A DNA stretch of 64,000 nucleotides from Chryseobacterium cupriresistens (GTDB lineage: Bacteria; Bacteroidota; Bacteroidia; Flavobacteriales; Weeksellaceae): NCBI RefSeq assembly GCF_046614675.1, contig NZ_JBKKJT010000011.1, positions 62,001-126,000 of the forward strand, written 5' to 3'. The notes beneath the pieces were generated by a model. The model searched no databases. It was not told the DNA's origin and saw nothing but the letters and a program-made list of their open reading frames with translations. The first letter of the stretch is position 1. Each line of letters begins with the position of its first letter. Of this stretch, positions 43,401 to 50,382 are shown piece after piece. Position numbers and translations under genes: made by a program.

Positions 43401-43480
43401 CTTCATTAATCAAAGGGATGTATGTGATCACGATAAAAGATGACAAAAATACTTACAATACGAAGCTTATCAAAAAATAA
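40445..43480 (+). CDS. Secreted reprolysin-like zinc metalloprotease with T9SS sorting domain
   Basis: 1011 aa. The signal peptide ends near SLNAQR. A propeptide-like region reaches about residue 190. The protease domain has HEMGHQLGGNHTF (HExxHxxGxxH, first His about 341), the M12B/metzincin zinc site, with a Met-turn candidate IMGYAG. After it come Ig-like and fibronectin III modules (about 550-760), a GEVED-type domain (EIWIDYNRNGIFE, about 830) and a T9SS type A sorting domain (ISIYPNPADTFVEV ... KLIKK). An exported protease probably used for nutrient acquisition or host/prey degradation. Confidence 0.92.
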   Translation: MKKRILLVCALAAGLSSLNAQRWEPASQRTSEIRKEVEVQYAYRFDLQYLRNILKDAVETGKGAQAVIVSLPTAEGKIEKFAVYSDPVMEKSMADRYQLGSYVGVGVDDPGKYVRFSTAPTEMQSMIIKDGKFQFIEPITADKQVYGVFYKTKRTEADHGFECTTEEKNFKDIKSLEAFGKKNLSNVGITSRPASTKFRTYRLALSTTGEYTKKFDPTGGVTNTVTQMNATITRVNGVFQKDFAIKLIIQDLPNIIYTDPATDPYTGNLNLQLQQTLTAQVGNANYDMGHVFNAAGGNGNAGSIGSTCVDPATATSLAKGSAFTQNTNPTGDLFDIDYVAHEMGHQLGGNHTFSHATEGSGVNVEPGGGTTIMGYAGITQDNVQANSDAYFHYSSINQILNSLDAKTTCGTSENITNNTAPTIAALTAYTIPKGTPYYLDASATDAEGDAIKYTWEQYDSVNNLASISGDSGWGYNAQGSIARSFFGTASGRRYFPSLPLVMAGKLTNKATWETVSYIPRILHYAVTARDENALRPMLVSSETTLTVGNDGPFKFNGITSSTTLYNNASNTITWDVANTNAAPYNASNVKIEYTTDLVNGSAWTELVASTPNTGTYTVQMPANLTGAIKLKISAIGNVFYAVSPQVTVGTAPTSTTAAPTGVSALASEILKTTARLSWNNVPGATYSINYRKVGETNWQNTTSSVNSVLLSSLEDETNYEAQVAAVVNSVPGTFSANYAFKTKGLTTGADYCLMSTGGNNLNAPYYSGLIQLNLSNLAYFSGNLATAAKTYLDFSDDPTKIINLTKGTQYTASFRNLGHDLGTYSDFLEIWIDYNRNGIFESTEKVGSHSAVPVYNAANQLSFHDGTITFTVPATAYAGDKSLRMRVASTFFNAATGPCGVSSVPVQGGGVISTGGFRDFTVKIAETLAVNETKDVKSTEISIYPNPADTFVEVKNLKGKADYKIYTADGRLAQEGQIDGQRINVASLIKGMYVITIKDDKNTYNTKLIKK

Positions 43481-43503
43481 GCACACTATTTATAAATAAG
43501 AAT

Positions 43504-43528
43504 GGCCGGACAAATGTCTGGCCTTTTT
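43504..43528 (+). terminator. Intrinsic terminator after the metalloprotease gene
   Basis: GGCCGGACA / TGTCTGGCC stem followed by TTTTT. Confidence 0.88.
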
Positions 43529-43618
43529 CTTTTGCTAAAATCAAGAAAAACAGAATGTTAACAGAAGTTTCATGTTTCGTTCAAAAAAATTAACTTTACG
43601 GGGACAAAAATAATTGGA

Positions 43619-45736
43619 ATGCGAAAGACAATTTCTGTGAAAAACCCGGATTTTAGTGTATCACCTCAGGAAAGAGAGATTTACAATTTTGAAAAAGACG
43701 GCCTTGAACTCAAATCATCCTATGAAAAAAAAGATGTAAAAGATGAATCATTAACGCAGACTTCACCAGGAATTGCTCCCTATCTGAGAGGGCCGTATTC
43801 CACCATGTATGTTCAGAAGCCATGGACGATTCGTCAGTATGCCGGGTTTTCCACAGCTGAAGAATCCAATGCTTTTTACAGAAGAAACCTTGCAGCCGGC
43901 CAGAAAGGGCTTTCCGTAGCATTTGACCTGGCCACACACAGGGGATATGATTCTGACCATTCAAGGGTGGTGGGAGACGTAGGAAAAGCAGGTGTTGCCA
44001 TCGACTCTGTGGAAGATATGAAGATTCTTTTCAATGAGATTCCACTGGATCAGATTTCAGTATCCATGACCATGAACGGAGCGGTACTTCCAATTTTGTC
44101 TTTCTACATTGTAGCGGCAGAGGAGCAGGGAGTAAAACAGGAACTGCTTTCAGGAACCATTCAGAATGATATTTTGAAAGAATTCATGGTGAGAAATACG
44201 TACATCTATCCGCCGGCACCTTCTATGAAGATCATCGCAGATATTTTTGAATATACCTCGCAAAACATTCCGAAATTCAACTCAATTTCCATCTCCGGAT
44301 ACCATATGCAGGAAGCTGGTGCTACACCCGTACTTGAAATGGCGTACACACTGGCAGACGGTCTTGAATACGTAAGAACAGGAATCAAAGCAGGAATGAA
44401 TGTAGACGATTTTGCCCCAAGATTATCTTTCTTCTGGGCAATCGGAATGAATCATTTCATGGAAATTGCTAAAATGCGTGCCGCAAGGTATATCTGGGCA
44501 ACCCTCTTAAAACAGTTTAATCCTCAGAACCCGAAATCTCTGGCATTAAGAACCCACTCTCAGACTTCCGGCTGGTCTCTGACAGAGCAGGAACCGTTTA
44601 ATAATATTACAAGAACAGCTATCGAAGCGTTGTCTTCTGCTTTAGGAGGAACACAGTCTCTCCACACCAATGCACTGGATGAAGCCATTGCACTTCCCAC
44701 CGACTATTCAGCAAAAATTGCAAGAAATACACAGATCATTCTTCAGCAGGAAAGTGGAATATGTGATGTGGTAGATCCGATGGGAGGTAGTAACCTGGTG
44801 GAAAGCCTTACTCAGCAGATGATTGAAGAAGCGATGAGGTACATTGATGAGGTAGAACAGGAAGGAGGAATGACCAAAGCTATTGAAGCCGGAATTCCAA
44901 AAATGAGAATTGAAGAAGCTGCTGCTAAAAAACAGGCTAAGATTGATAGCGGAGAAGAATTCATTATCGGAGTGAATTCATTCAAATCCTCATTGAAACA
45001 GGAGCAGATAGAAATCTTAGATATTGATAATACAGAAGTTCGCAGAAAGCAGATCGAAAGACTGAATACCATCAAAGCAGAACGAAATACAGAAGCAGTG
45101 GAACAAATCCTTAATGACATCCGTGAAAGCGCAAAAACAGGAAAAGGAAACCTTCTGGCATTATGTATTGAAGCCGCAAGAAGAAGAGTTACCCTTGGCG
45201 AAATGAGTGATGCCATGGAAGAATCTTTCGGAAGATATAAAGCAAATATTAAAACAATCTCTGGTGTATACGCAATGAATGCCGGTAAAAATGAATACTT
45301 TGAAAAAGCCCTTACCCTGACTCAGAAATTTGAAGAAGAAGAAGGACGACGCCCAAGGCTAATGGTAGCCAAAATGGGACAGGATGGCCACGACAGAGGT
45401 GCAAAAGTAGTAGCAACAGCATTTGCCGATATGGGATTTGATGTGGATGTGGCTCCCTTATTCCAGACCCCGGAAGAAGTTGCTAAACAGGCTGTGGAGA
45501 ATGATATTCACATTTTAGGAGTTTCCTCATTGGCAGCAGGACACAAAACACTGGTTCCGCAGGTGGTGGAAGAGTTATCCAAGCTGGGAGCAGATGATAT
45601 TACCATCGTTGTAGGTGGAGTAATTCCACAACAGGATTATGAATTCTTGTATGCCAACGGTGCCGATTTTATTTTCGGGCCCGGAACCAACCTGCCGAAA
45701 TGTGCCGTAGAAATTCTGGAAAAATTCCTAAATTAA
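43619..45736 (+). CDS. Methylmalonyl-CoA mutase large subunit
   Basis: 705 aa, length of the catalytic alpha chain. Isomerises methylmalonyl-CoA and succinyl-CoA with adenosylcobalamin. The catalytic TIM barrel covers about 60-550 (KPWTIRQYAGFSTAEESN, GLSVAFDLATHRGYDSDH). The B12 domain from about 575 has GQDGHDRGAKV, the DxHxxG base-off motif, and ends VVGGVIPQQDY. No small subunit gene is adjacent. The GTPase meaB, needed for its protection, lies about 8 kb downstream. Confidence 0.95.
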   Translation: MRKTISVKNPDFSVSPQEREIYNFEKDGLELKSSYEKKDVKDESLTQTSPGIAPYLRGPYSTMYVQKPWTIRQYAGFSTAEESNAFYRRNLAAGQKGLSVAFDLATHRGYDSDHSRVVGDVGKAGVAIDSVEDMKILFNEIPLDQISVSMTMNGAVLPILSFYIVAAEEQGVKQELLSGTIQNDILKEFMVRNTYIYPPAPSMKIIADIFEYTSQNIPKFNSISISGYHMQEAGATPVLEMAYTLADGLEYVRTGIKAGMNVDDFAPRLSFFWAIGMNHFMEIAKMRAARYIWATLLKQFNPQNPKSLALRTHSQTSGWSLTEQEPFNNITRTAIEALSSALGGTQSLHTNALDEAIALPTDYSAKIARNTQIILQQESGICDVVDPMGGSNLVESLTQQMIEEAMRYIDEVEQEGGMTKAIEAGIPKMRIEEAAAKKQAKIDSGEEFIIGVNSFKSSLKQEQIEILDIDNTEVRRKQIERLNTIKAERNTEAVEQILNDIRESAKTGKGNLLALCIEAARRRVTLGEMSDAMEESFGRYKANIKTISGVYAMNAGKNEYFEKALTLTQKFEEEEGRRPRLMVAKMGQDGHDRGAKVVATAFADMGFDVDVAPLFQTPEEVAKQAVENDIHILGVSSLAAGHKTLVPQVVEELSKLGADDITIVVGGVIPQQDYEFLYANGADFIFGPGTNLPKCAVEILEKFLN

Positions 45737-45793
45737 TTATTTGTAGAGAATAACTTGCATGGCTTTTGTATAGTTTAATGAAAAAATTTCATT

Positions 45794-46294
45794 ATGGCTT
45801 ATACAGTAGTTTCAGTATTTCCGGTGACTGTAGATACAGAGGGAATTAAAAAAGGATTAAAAGAAAAAGGCTTTGACGAAGCAAACATCATTATTTCAAA
45901 GTCCAGAGTAGAAAGTGGTATGTCTGCTGATCAGTATCAGGAAGATAAACAGACACAGGATTTTTTTGACTATGTTTTTGCTCACGATGCAGAAATGTTG
46001 GACGCTTACCGTAAACACAGTGTAGGCAGAAGCAATGTTATTGTTTATACCGATAATCTTGAACAGGCAAAAGCAGCCAAAGAAGTATTAAATGAATATG
46101 GAGCTCTTGAAGTCTACCGAAAACCTTCAGAAAAAAGAGATAGCATTCCGGAGGGTATGACTGAGGATGAATATAATGGTATCATTGCCAAAGCAAGACA
46201 TAATCTTTACTTTCTCGGATCAGAAAGAGTCTATCATTCCAATCAGGTGAAAGGAATGGATGACGAAATGGATAGTCTGGGTTCAAAAGATTAA
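45794..46294 (+). CDS. Small cytosolic protein, possibly stress-related
   Basis: 166 aa with no signal or membrane helix. The N-terminus (YTVVSVFPVTVDTEGIKKGLKEKGF) and VIVYTDNLEQAKAAKEVL fit a ferredoxin-like fold of the general-stress 17M/YflT type, followed by a charged C-terminal tail. Family assignment is tentative. Ends before a clear terminator. Confidence 0.5.
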   Translation: MAYTVVSVFPVTVDTEGIKKGLKEKGFDEANIIISKSRVESGMSADQYQEDKQTQDFFDYVFAHDAEMLDAYRKHSVGRSNVIVYTDNLEQAKAAKEVLNEYGALEVYRKPSEKRDSIPEGMTEDEYNGIIAKARHNLYFLGSERVYHSNQVKGMDDEMDSLGSKD

Positions 46295-46309
46295 TTTCAC
46301 AATAAATTA

Positions 46310-46340
46310 AAGACTGGTTAAAGAAATAACCAGTCTTTTT
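46310..46340 (+). terminator. Intrinsic terminator
   Basis: AAGACTGGTTA / TAACCAGTCTT stem followed by TTTTT. Confidence 0.88.
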
Positions 46341-46352
46341 ATTAAAAAATAT

Positions 46353-46381
46353 TTTGATTCTCAGAAAAATGTCTATATTTG
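46353..46381 (+). promoter_or_regulatory. Strong Bacteroidota promoter before a short transcript
   Basis: TTTG (46353-46356), 17-base spacer, TATATTTG (46374-46381). One of the best -33/-7 matches in the window. Transcription should start near 46388. Confidence 0.7.
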
Positions 46382-46387
46382 CACCTG

Positions 46388-46556
46388 AAAATCAAGTTTA
46401 ACCAATAAAAAACGACGAAGCAATGTTCAGAACTAAACAGAATTCTACAGTTGGATTGCCACTTATGGTGGTAAGGCTTCGCGGTTTGGTACATTCTTAG
46501 AATAACAGTACAATGAAATATCAAAACCCGAAGTCGTAGAGATTTCGGGTTTTTTA
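46388..46556 (+). ncRNA. Candidate small RNA or attenuator leader upstream of the rtcB-prfH operon
   Basis: The region lies between a strong promoter and an intrinsic terminator. It contains a CGAAGC / GCTTCG pairing (46416-46421 with 46476-46481) enclosing CCAC-TTATG-GTGG. It also has two mini-ORFs: 25 codons at 46423-46500 (MFRTKQ...LVHS) and 8 codons at 46513-46539 (MKYQNPKS). The second overlaps the 5' arm of the terminator, as leader peptides do. No tRNA, 6S, SRP or tmRNA features were recognised. Confidence 0.5.
46523..46555 (+). terminator. Intrinsic terminator inside the leader
   Basis: AAAACCCGAAGT / GATTTCGGGTTTT stem followed by TTTTTT. It lies 185 bases upstream of the first operon gene. 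Confidence 0.9.
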
Positions 46557-46690
46557 TTGCGCAATATTTCAAACTTCAAGTTTCCCCGAAATCTTTTTTA
46601 GTGTCATTAAAGGCAAAATAAGATGAGAAATATTCCTCAGAACTATTTCGTCTATTATTAATCCATTCAACTAGTATTTTAGTTGATTAA

Positions 46691-46729
46691 AAGCTGTGTG
46701 AGATAAAAATTAAGATCTCACACAAGGCT
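46691..46729 (+). promoter_or_regulatory. Hairpin in the operon leader just before the first gene
   Basis: TGTGTGAGAT / ATCTCACACA (10-bp perfect stem) extended by AAGC / GCTT, with an AT-rich loop. It ends 10 bases before the ATG at 46740 and could hide the ribosome binding region or be a protein/RNA recognition site. There is no T run, so it is not a terminator. Confidence 0.6.
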
Positions 46730-46739
46730 TCTGTTAACA

Positions 46740-47477
46740 ATGGAAAATGATAATCTTCTGTTCTCCCGCCTGAGAAGTGTGAGAAGCAGAAAAAGAGCAA
46801 TTAGAAAAGATGTAGAAAAGCAGATAAGAAAAAAATATCGACGTAGTGAAGAACTTTGGGAAATCAGACGAAATACCCCATGGATTCTTTTGGATAAACC
46901 TTATCAAAGAGGATTTGTAAGATTCTTTGTGGTAAGAGAAGATGTCATGAGATCCAAAGACGGAGAATTCTTTGAAGGAATACTGAAGAAAATTAATACC
47001 TACATGTATTCGGAAAGCCGCCGGTTTTTAAAAAAGAAAAGAAAATTCGGGCGGAGAATATATGTAGAGAGAGTACAGAAACTCCAGCATATTTCTTCAT
47101 ATTCCTGGAATGACCCGAAGCTGGGACTTACAGCAAGAGAAAGACAGTATTTTTTGAAACAGGAAGAGTACTGCCCGGCCCGGAAGTCTTATGTTCCTTA
47201 CTACGAATTTATTGAACCATGGAGGTTTACACTGCGTACAAGACCTAATATGATCACCCATTATAAACCTGTAAACTTTGAATTGGAAAAAGAGTGTGCA
47301 GAACTGGACGATTATTTAGGGCAGCATAAAATTGTAGGAATTATCAACAAAACAATGTATGGTAAGTCATCTTCATGGAAAAGCAAAAGAGAAGATATTC
47401 CACTTATTAAAAGCAGGAAATTTGCTACCTGCAAAATGTCTGCAACAGAGATTGCGGAAAGCTTACAGGACTTATAA
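46740..47477 (+). CDS. Basic protein of unknown function, first gene of the rtcB-prfH operon
   Basis: 245 aa, no signal or membrane helix. The N-terminal 45 residues are very rich in Arg and Lys (LRSVRSRKRAIRKDV, KYRRSEELWEIRRN), and a second basic cluster follows at about 95-110 (RRFLKKKRKFGRRIY), suggesting RNA or ribosome binding. The middle holds conserved-looking aromatic motifs (YYEFIEPWRFTLR). No family was recognised. It is 27 bp before rtcB. A role as RNA-binding helper, substrate sensor or regulator of the repair module is inference. Confidence 0.65.
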   Translation: MENDNLLFSRLRSVRSRKRAIRKDVEKQIRKKYRRSEELWEIRRNTPWILLDKPYQRGFVRFFVVREDVMRSKDGEFFEGILKKINTYMYSESRRFLKKKRKFGRRIYVERVQKLQHISSYSWNDPKLGLTARERQYFLKQEEYCPARKSYVPYYEFIEPWRFTLRTRPNMITHYKPVNFELEKECAELDDYLGQHKIVGIINKTMYGKSSSWKSKREDIPLIKSRKFATCKMSATEIAESLQDL

Positions 47478-47504
47478 GTCCTACTGTTATTTAAAACAAA
47501 AACA

Positions 47505-48896
47505 ATGGGAAATTTAAAACTAAAAGGAAAAGATATATTAAAACTGGGCTATCCAAATAATCAAAGCATAAACGTAGCATTGGAAGTCATGAAAAGAAAT
47601 TTTGCAACGAAGAATATTCACCACGTAAAATCTCTTTTAAAGGAAATCCTGCTGAACCCGGAAGAATTTGAAAAAGATCTCACCTTCGGACAGATTGCAG
47701 AAACCCTGCTTTCATCCAAAAAAACTGAAAAGCGGATGCTGAATTCACAGCGGGCTTCATTTCAGATTTTTGGTACTAACATTTCAGAGGAGGCAAAAAA
47801 TCAGCTATACACTGCCTTGAAGCTGCCAATTTCAACTCAGGGAGCATTAATGCCTGATGCCCACAGCGGTTACGGCCTTCCTATCGGTGGAGTTCTGGCG
47901 GTGGAAAATGCAGTAATCCCTTACGGAGTAGGAATGGATATTGGCTGCAGAATGAGCCTCAGTATTCTGGATACGCCCGTTTCATATCTTGAAGGGGCAA
48001 GAGATAAATATGAAAAAGCGCTTGCTGAACATACAAAATTCGGAATGTATGAGACCCATAAATCTCATATAGACCATGAGATTTTTGAAAGAGATACATT
48101 CGATATGATCCCGATCTTAAGAAGATTAAAGGGAAAAGCCATCAAACAGATGGGATCCTCAGGCGGGGGAAATCATTTTGTAGAATTCGGGGAAGTGGAA
48201 ATTACCGAAGAAGATGAACAGATTGGCCTGCCTAAAGGAAAATATCTGGGAATACTTTCTCACAGCGGCTCAAGAGGTCTTGGAGCTGAGATAGCCCAGT
48301 ATTACTCAAGGATGGCAACAGAACAATGTCCATTACCAAAAGAAGCGCAAAACTTCGCCTGGCTGGACCTCAGTACACACCTGGGATTGGAATACTGGAC
48401 GGCAATGAACCTTGCCGGAGATTATGCTTCAGCCTGCCATGATGATATTCACAGAAGGCTGGTGAAAGCGGTTGGTGGAAGAGTAAAAGCCAGAATTGAA
48501 AACCATCACAACTTCGCGTGGAAAGAAATCCATAACGGAAAAGAAGTGATTGTTCACCGGAAAGGAGCCACTCCTGCCAATGAGAATGAATTGGGAATGA
48601 TTCCCGGATCCATGACGGCGAAAGGATTTATCGTTCGTGGAAAAGGAAACCCGGAATCGCTGAACTCTGCCTCTCATGGAGCCGGAAGAGCGCACTCAAG
48701 AGGGGAATGCAGAAGCCTTTTCACGCAGCATGATATCAAAAAAGAACTGAAGATGAAAAATGTCACACTGATGGGCGGAAATGCAGAGGAAGCACCAATG
48801 GCCTACAAGGACATCAATGAAGTGATGAATGCACAGAGTGAGCTGGTAGACATCCTGGGAACATTCCAGCCACGAATTGTGAGAATGGACAGGTAA
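47505..48896 (+). CDS. rtcB: RtcB-type RNA ligase (RtcB2, PrfH-linked)
   Basis: 463 aa. Joins 2',3'-cyclic phosphate or 3'-phosphate RNA ends to 5'-OH ends with GTP and manganese. Metal-site and catalytic motifs are present: MPDAHSGYGLPIGG, GVGMDIGCRM (Cys), GSSGGGNHFVE, SHSGSRGLG, HHNFAWKE, HRKGATPA and HGAGRAHSR with the guanylated His near residue 390. It is followed 68 bp later by prfH, so it belongs to the PrfH-linked RtcB2 group, known to reseal 16S rRNA cut in the decoding centre. Confidence 0.95.
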   Translation: MGNLKLKGKDILKLGYPNNQSINVALEVMKRNFATKNIHHVKSLLKEILLNPEEFEKDLTFGQIAETLLSSKKTEKRMLNSQRASFQIFGTNISEEAKNQLYTALKLPISTQGALMPDAHSGYGLPIGGVLAVENAVIPYGVGMDIGCRMSLSILDTPVSYLEGARDKYEKALAEHTKFGMYETHKSHIDHEIFERDTFDMIPILRRLKGKAIKQMGSSGGGNHFVEFGEVEITEEDEQIGLPKGKYLGILSHSGSRGLGAEIAQYYSRMATEQCPLPKEAQNFAWLDLSTHLGLEYWTAMNLAGDYASACHDDIHRRLVKAVGGRVKARIENHHNFAWKEIHNGKEVIVHRKGATPANENELGMIPGSMTAKGFIVRGKGNPESLNSASHGAGRAHSRGECRSLFTQHDIKKELKMKNVTLMGGNAEEAPMAYKDINEVMNAQSELVDILGTFQPRIVRMDR

Positions 48897-48913
48897 TTAA
48901 TCTAATACTTTAC

Positions 48914-48944
48914 AACCTTACAGGTTTCAAAAACCGGTAAGGTT
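48914..48944. repeat. Hairpin repeat between rtcB and prfH
   Basis: AACCTTACAGGTTT / AAACCGGTAAGGTT, 14-bp arms with one mismatch and a CAA loop. No T run, so not a classic terminator. The AACCTTACAGGTTT type recurs in flavobacterial intergenic DNA (recalled). It may tune the amount of prfH relative to rtcB. Confidence 0.6.
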
Positions 48945-48964
48945 TAGTAAAATGTAACAAAAAA

Positions 48965-49663
48965 ATGGAAAAATTAATACAGATCACTTCAGGAAGAGGT
49001 CCTTTGGAATGCCAGTGGGTGGTAGCCAAGGTCCTGAAGACCTTTCTTGAAGAGGCAAAACAAAATACAATAGAGTATGAGATCATTCATCGTGAAAGCG
49101 GTGATGAAAATCTGACCTTAAAATCAGTAACTGTACTTTTAAAAGGAAAAGACGTAAACCTGTTTCTGAAAAGCTGGCTGGGAAGCATTTGCTGGATTGG
49201 AAAAAGTACTTTCAGGAAACTGCATAAAAGAAGCAACTGGTTTATCGGAATTTTTGAATTGGAAAATGTTAAAATGATTAATTTCAATGAAAAAGATATA
49301 AGATTTCAGACCGCGAGGAGCCAGGGAAGCGGAGGGCAAAATGTAAATAAAGTGAATACTGCTGTGCGTGCCACCCATATTCCCACTAAAGAAACTGCTT
49401 TTGTGCAGGATTCCCGCTCACAACTTGAAAATAAAAAGTTATCGGTTATCAGATTAAAAGAAAAGGTAATGGCGGTTTATATTCAACAGTTGGAAAGAAA
49501 GCTGAAAGAAACCTGGGTTCTTCAAATGCAGGTAGAACGTGGAAATCCGGTTCGTACATTTTCAGGAACAGATTTTAAAAAGAATTATGAAGACAGGACA
49601 TTCAAAAAACAAAGGAATACCTTGAAAAATGAACTTAAAAACTACAACAATGACCTTAACTAA
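48965..49663 (+). CDS. prfH: Peptide chain release factor H
   Basis: 232 aa. It has the catalytic GGQ (GSGGQNVNKV, about residue 122) but lacks the codon-recognition domain of RF1/RF2. The N-terminal region shows the PrfH hallmarks QITSGRGPLECQWVVAKVL, SWLGSICWIG and HKRSNWFIG. PrfH recognises ribosomes with a cleaved decoding centre and hydrolyses the stuck peptidyl-tRNA, so that RtcB2 can repair the rRNA; this pair protects against colicin E3-type damage. It overlaps the next gene, so both are in one operon. Confidence 0.94.
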   Translation: MEKLIQITSGRGPLECQWVVAKVLKTFLEEAKQNTIEYEIIHRESGDENLTLKSVTVLLKGKDVNLFLKSWLGSICWIGKSTFRKLHKRSNWFIGIFELENVKMINFNEKDIRFQTARSQGSGGQNVNKVNTAVRATHIPTKETAFVQDSRSQLENKKLSVIRLKEKVMAVYIQQLERKLKETWVLQMQVERGNPVRTFSGTDFKKNYEDRTFKKQRNTLKNELKNYNNDLN

Positions 49664-50159
49664 AAGCAAATATTATTTTGAAGCGTTAGACTACTTTCCA
49701 TTCAATCTTTCTGAATGCATGGATGTACTGAACTACGCGTTATCTTATGAACCTGAAGATGCAGACAGCCTTTGTCTGATGGGAAGAGTATATTCTGAAG
49801 AATTAAAGGATTATGAAACAGCAAAGAAGTACTTTAATGAAGCCATGCAAAGTAATATCGGGAATATCAATACTCCCAAATATTATATTGAATGTCTTTT
49901 GAATAATGAAGATTATGAAGAAGCAGAAAAACTGATTGACTTTGCTCTTAAATTAAAAGGTATTGACAAATCGGAAATTCTGAACTGCCAGTCTTTTCTT
50001 CATGAAAGAAACTTTGAGTACAAACAGGCTTTAGGTGTCCTGAAAGAAGCTAAAAAATTTGCTTACAGCAGAGCAGCACTTGAAATACTTGAAGATAGAG
50101 AAAAGATGATTGAAGGTAAAATGCCCCGCTACAAGGATCAAAAAGAAGGAGGAGACTAA
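49650..50159 (+). CDS. TPR-like protein, last gene of the rtcB-prfH operon
   Basis: 169 aa from ATG 49650 (a start at 49629 is also possible; both overlap prfH). The helical repeat pattern is clear: FNLSECMDVLNYALSYEPEDADSLCLMGRVYSEELKDYETAKKYF, then NNEDYEEAEKLIDFAL and ALGVLKEAKKFA. These are tetratricopeptide-type repeats for protein binding. Overlap with prfH suggests a linked role, for example binding a ribosome or repair factor (inference). Confidence 0.75.
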   Translation: MTLTKSKYYFEALDYFPFNLSECMDVLNYALSYEPEDADSLCLMGRVYSEELKDYETAKKYFNEAMQSNIGNINTPKYYIECLLNNEDYEEAEKLIDFALKLKGIDKSEILNCQSFLHERNFEYKQALGVLKEAKKFAYSRAALEILEDREKMIEGKMPRYKDQKEGGD

Positions 50160-50382
50160 ATAAATCTCCTCTCTTTGATAAAAATAGCTGATTATGCATG
50201 CATTAATTCAAAAATGAGCGCCTTCAAAAGTTAAAATTATAAAACAAAAACTTTAAAAAAATAAATAATATGATTAAAAAAAATCAAAAATATCGAGATA
50301 TCGATGTTTTTCTTGATTTTATTTTTTTTATAAGTTGTTAGCAGGTAGTGTTTTATATATTTATCTACCTAAAAAAACAAAT

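Noticed and set aside
46388..46556. tRNA, 6S, SRP RNA or tmRNA
   Set aside because: No T-arm GGTTCGA-type sequence, CCA-type acceptor, GGAAGGAAG SRP loop or tmRNA tag pattern could be found.
46342..46572. 76-aa minus-strand ORF
   Set aside because: It runs antisense through a clear promoter and terminator of the leader transcript and has no recognisable protein features.
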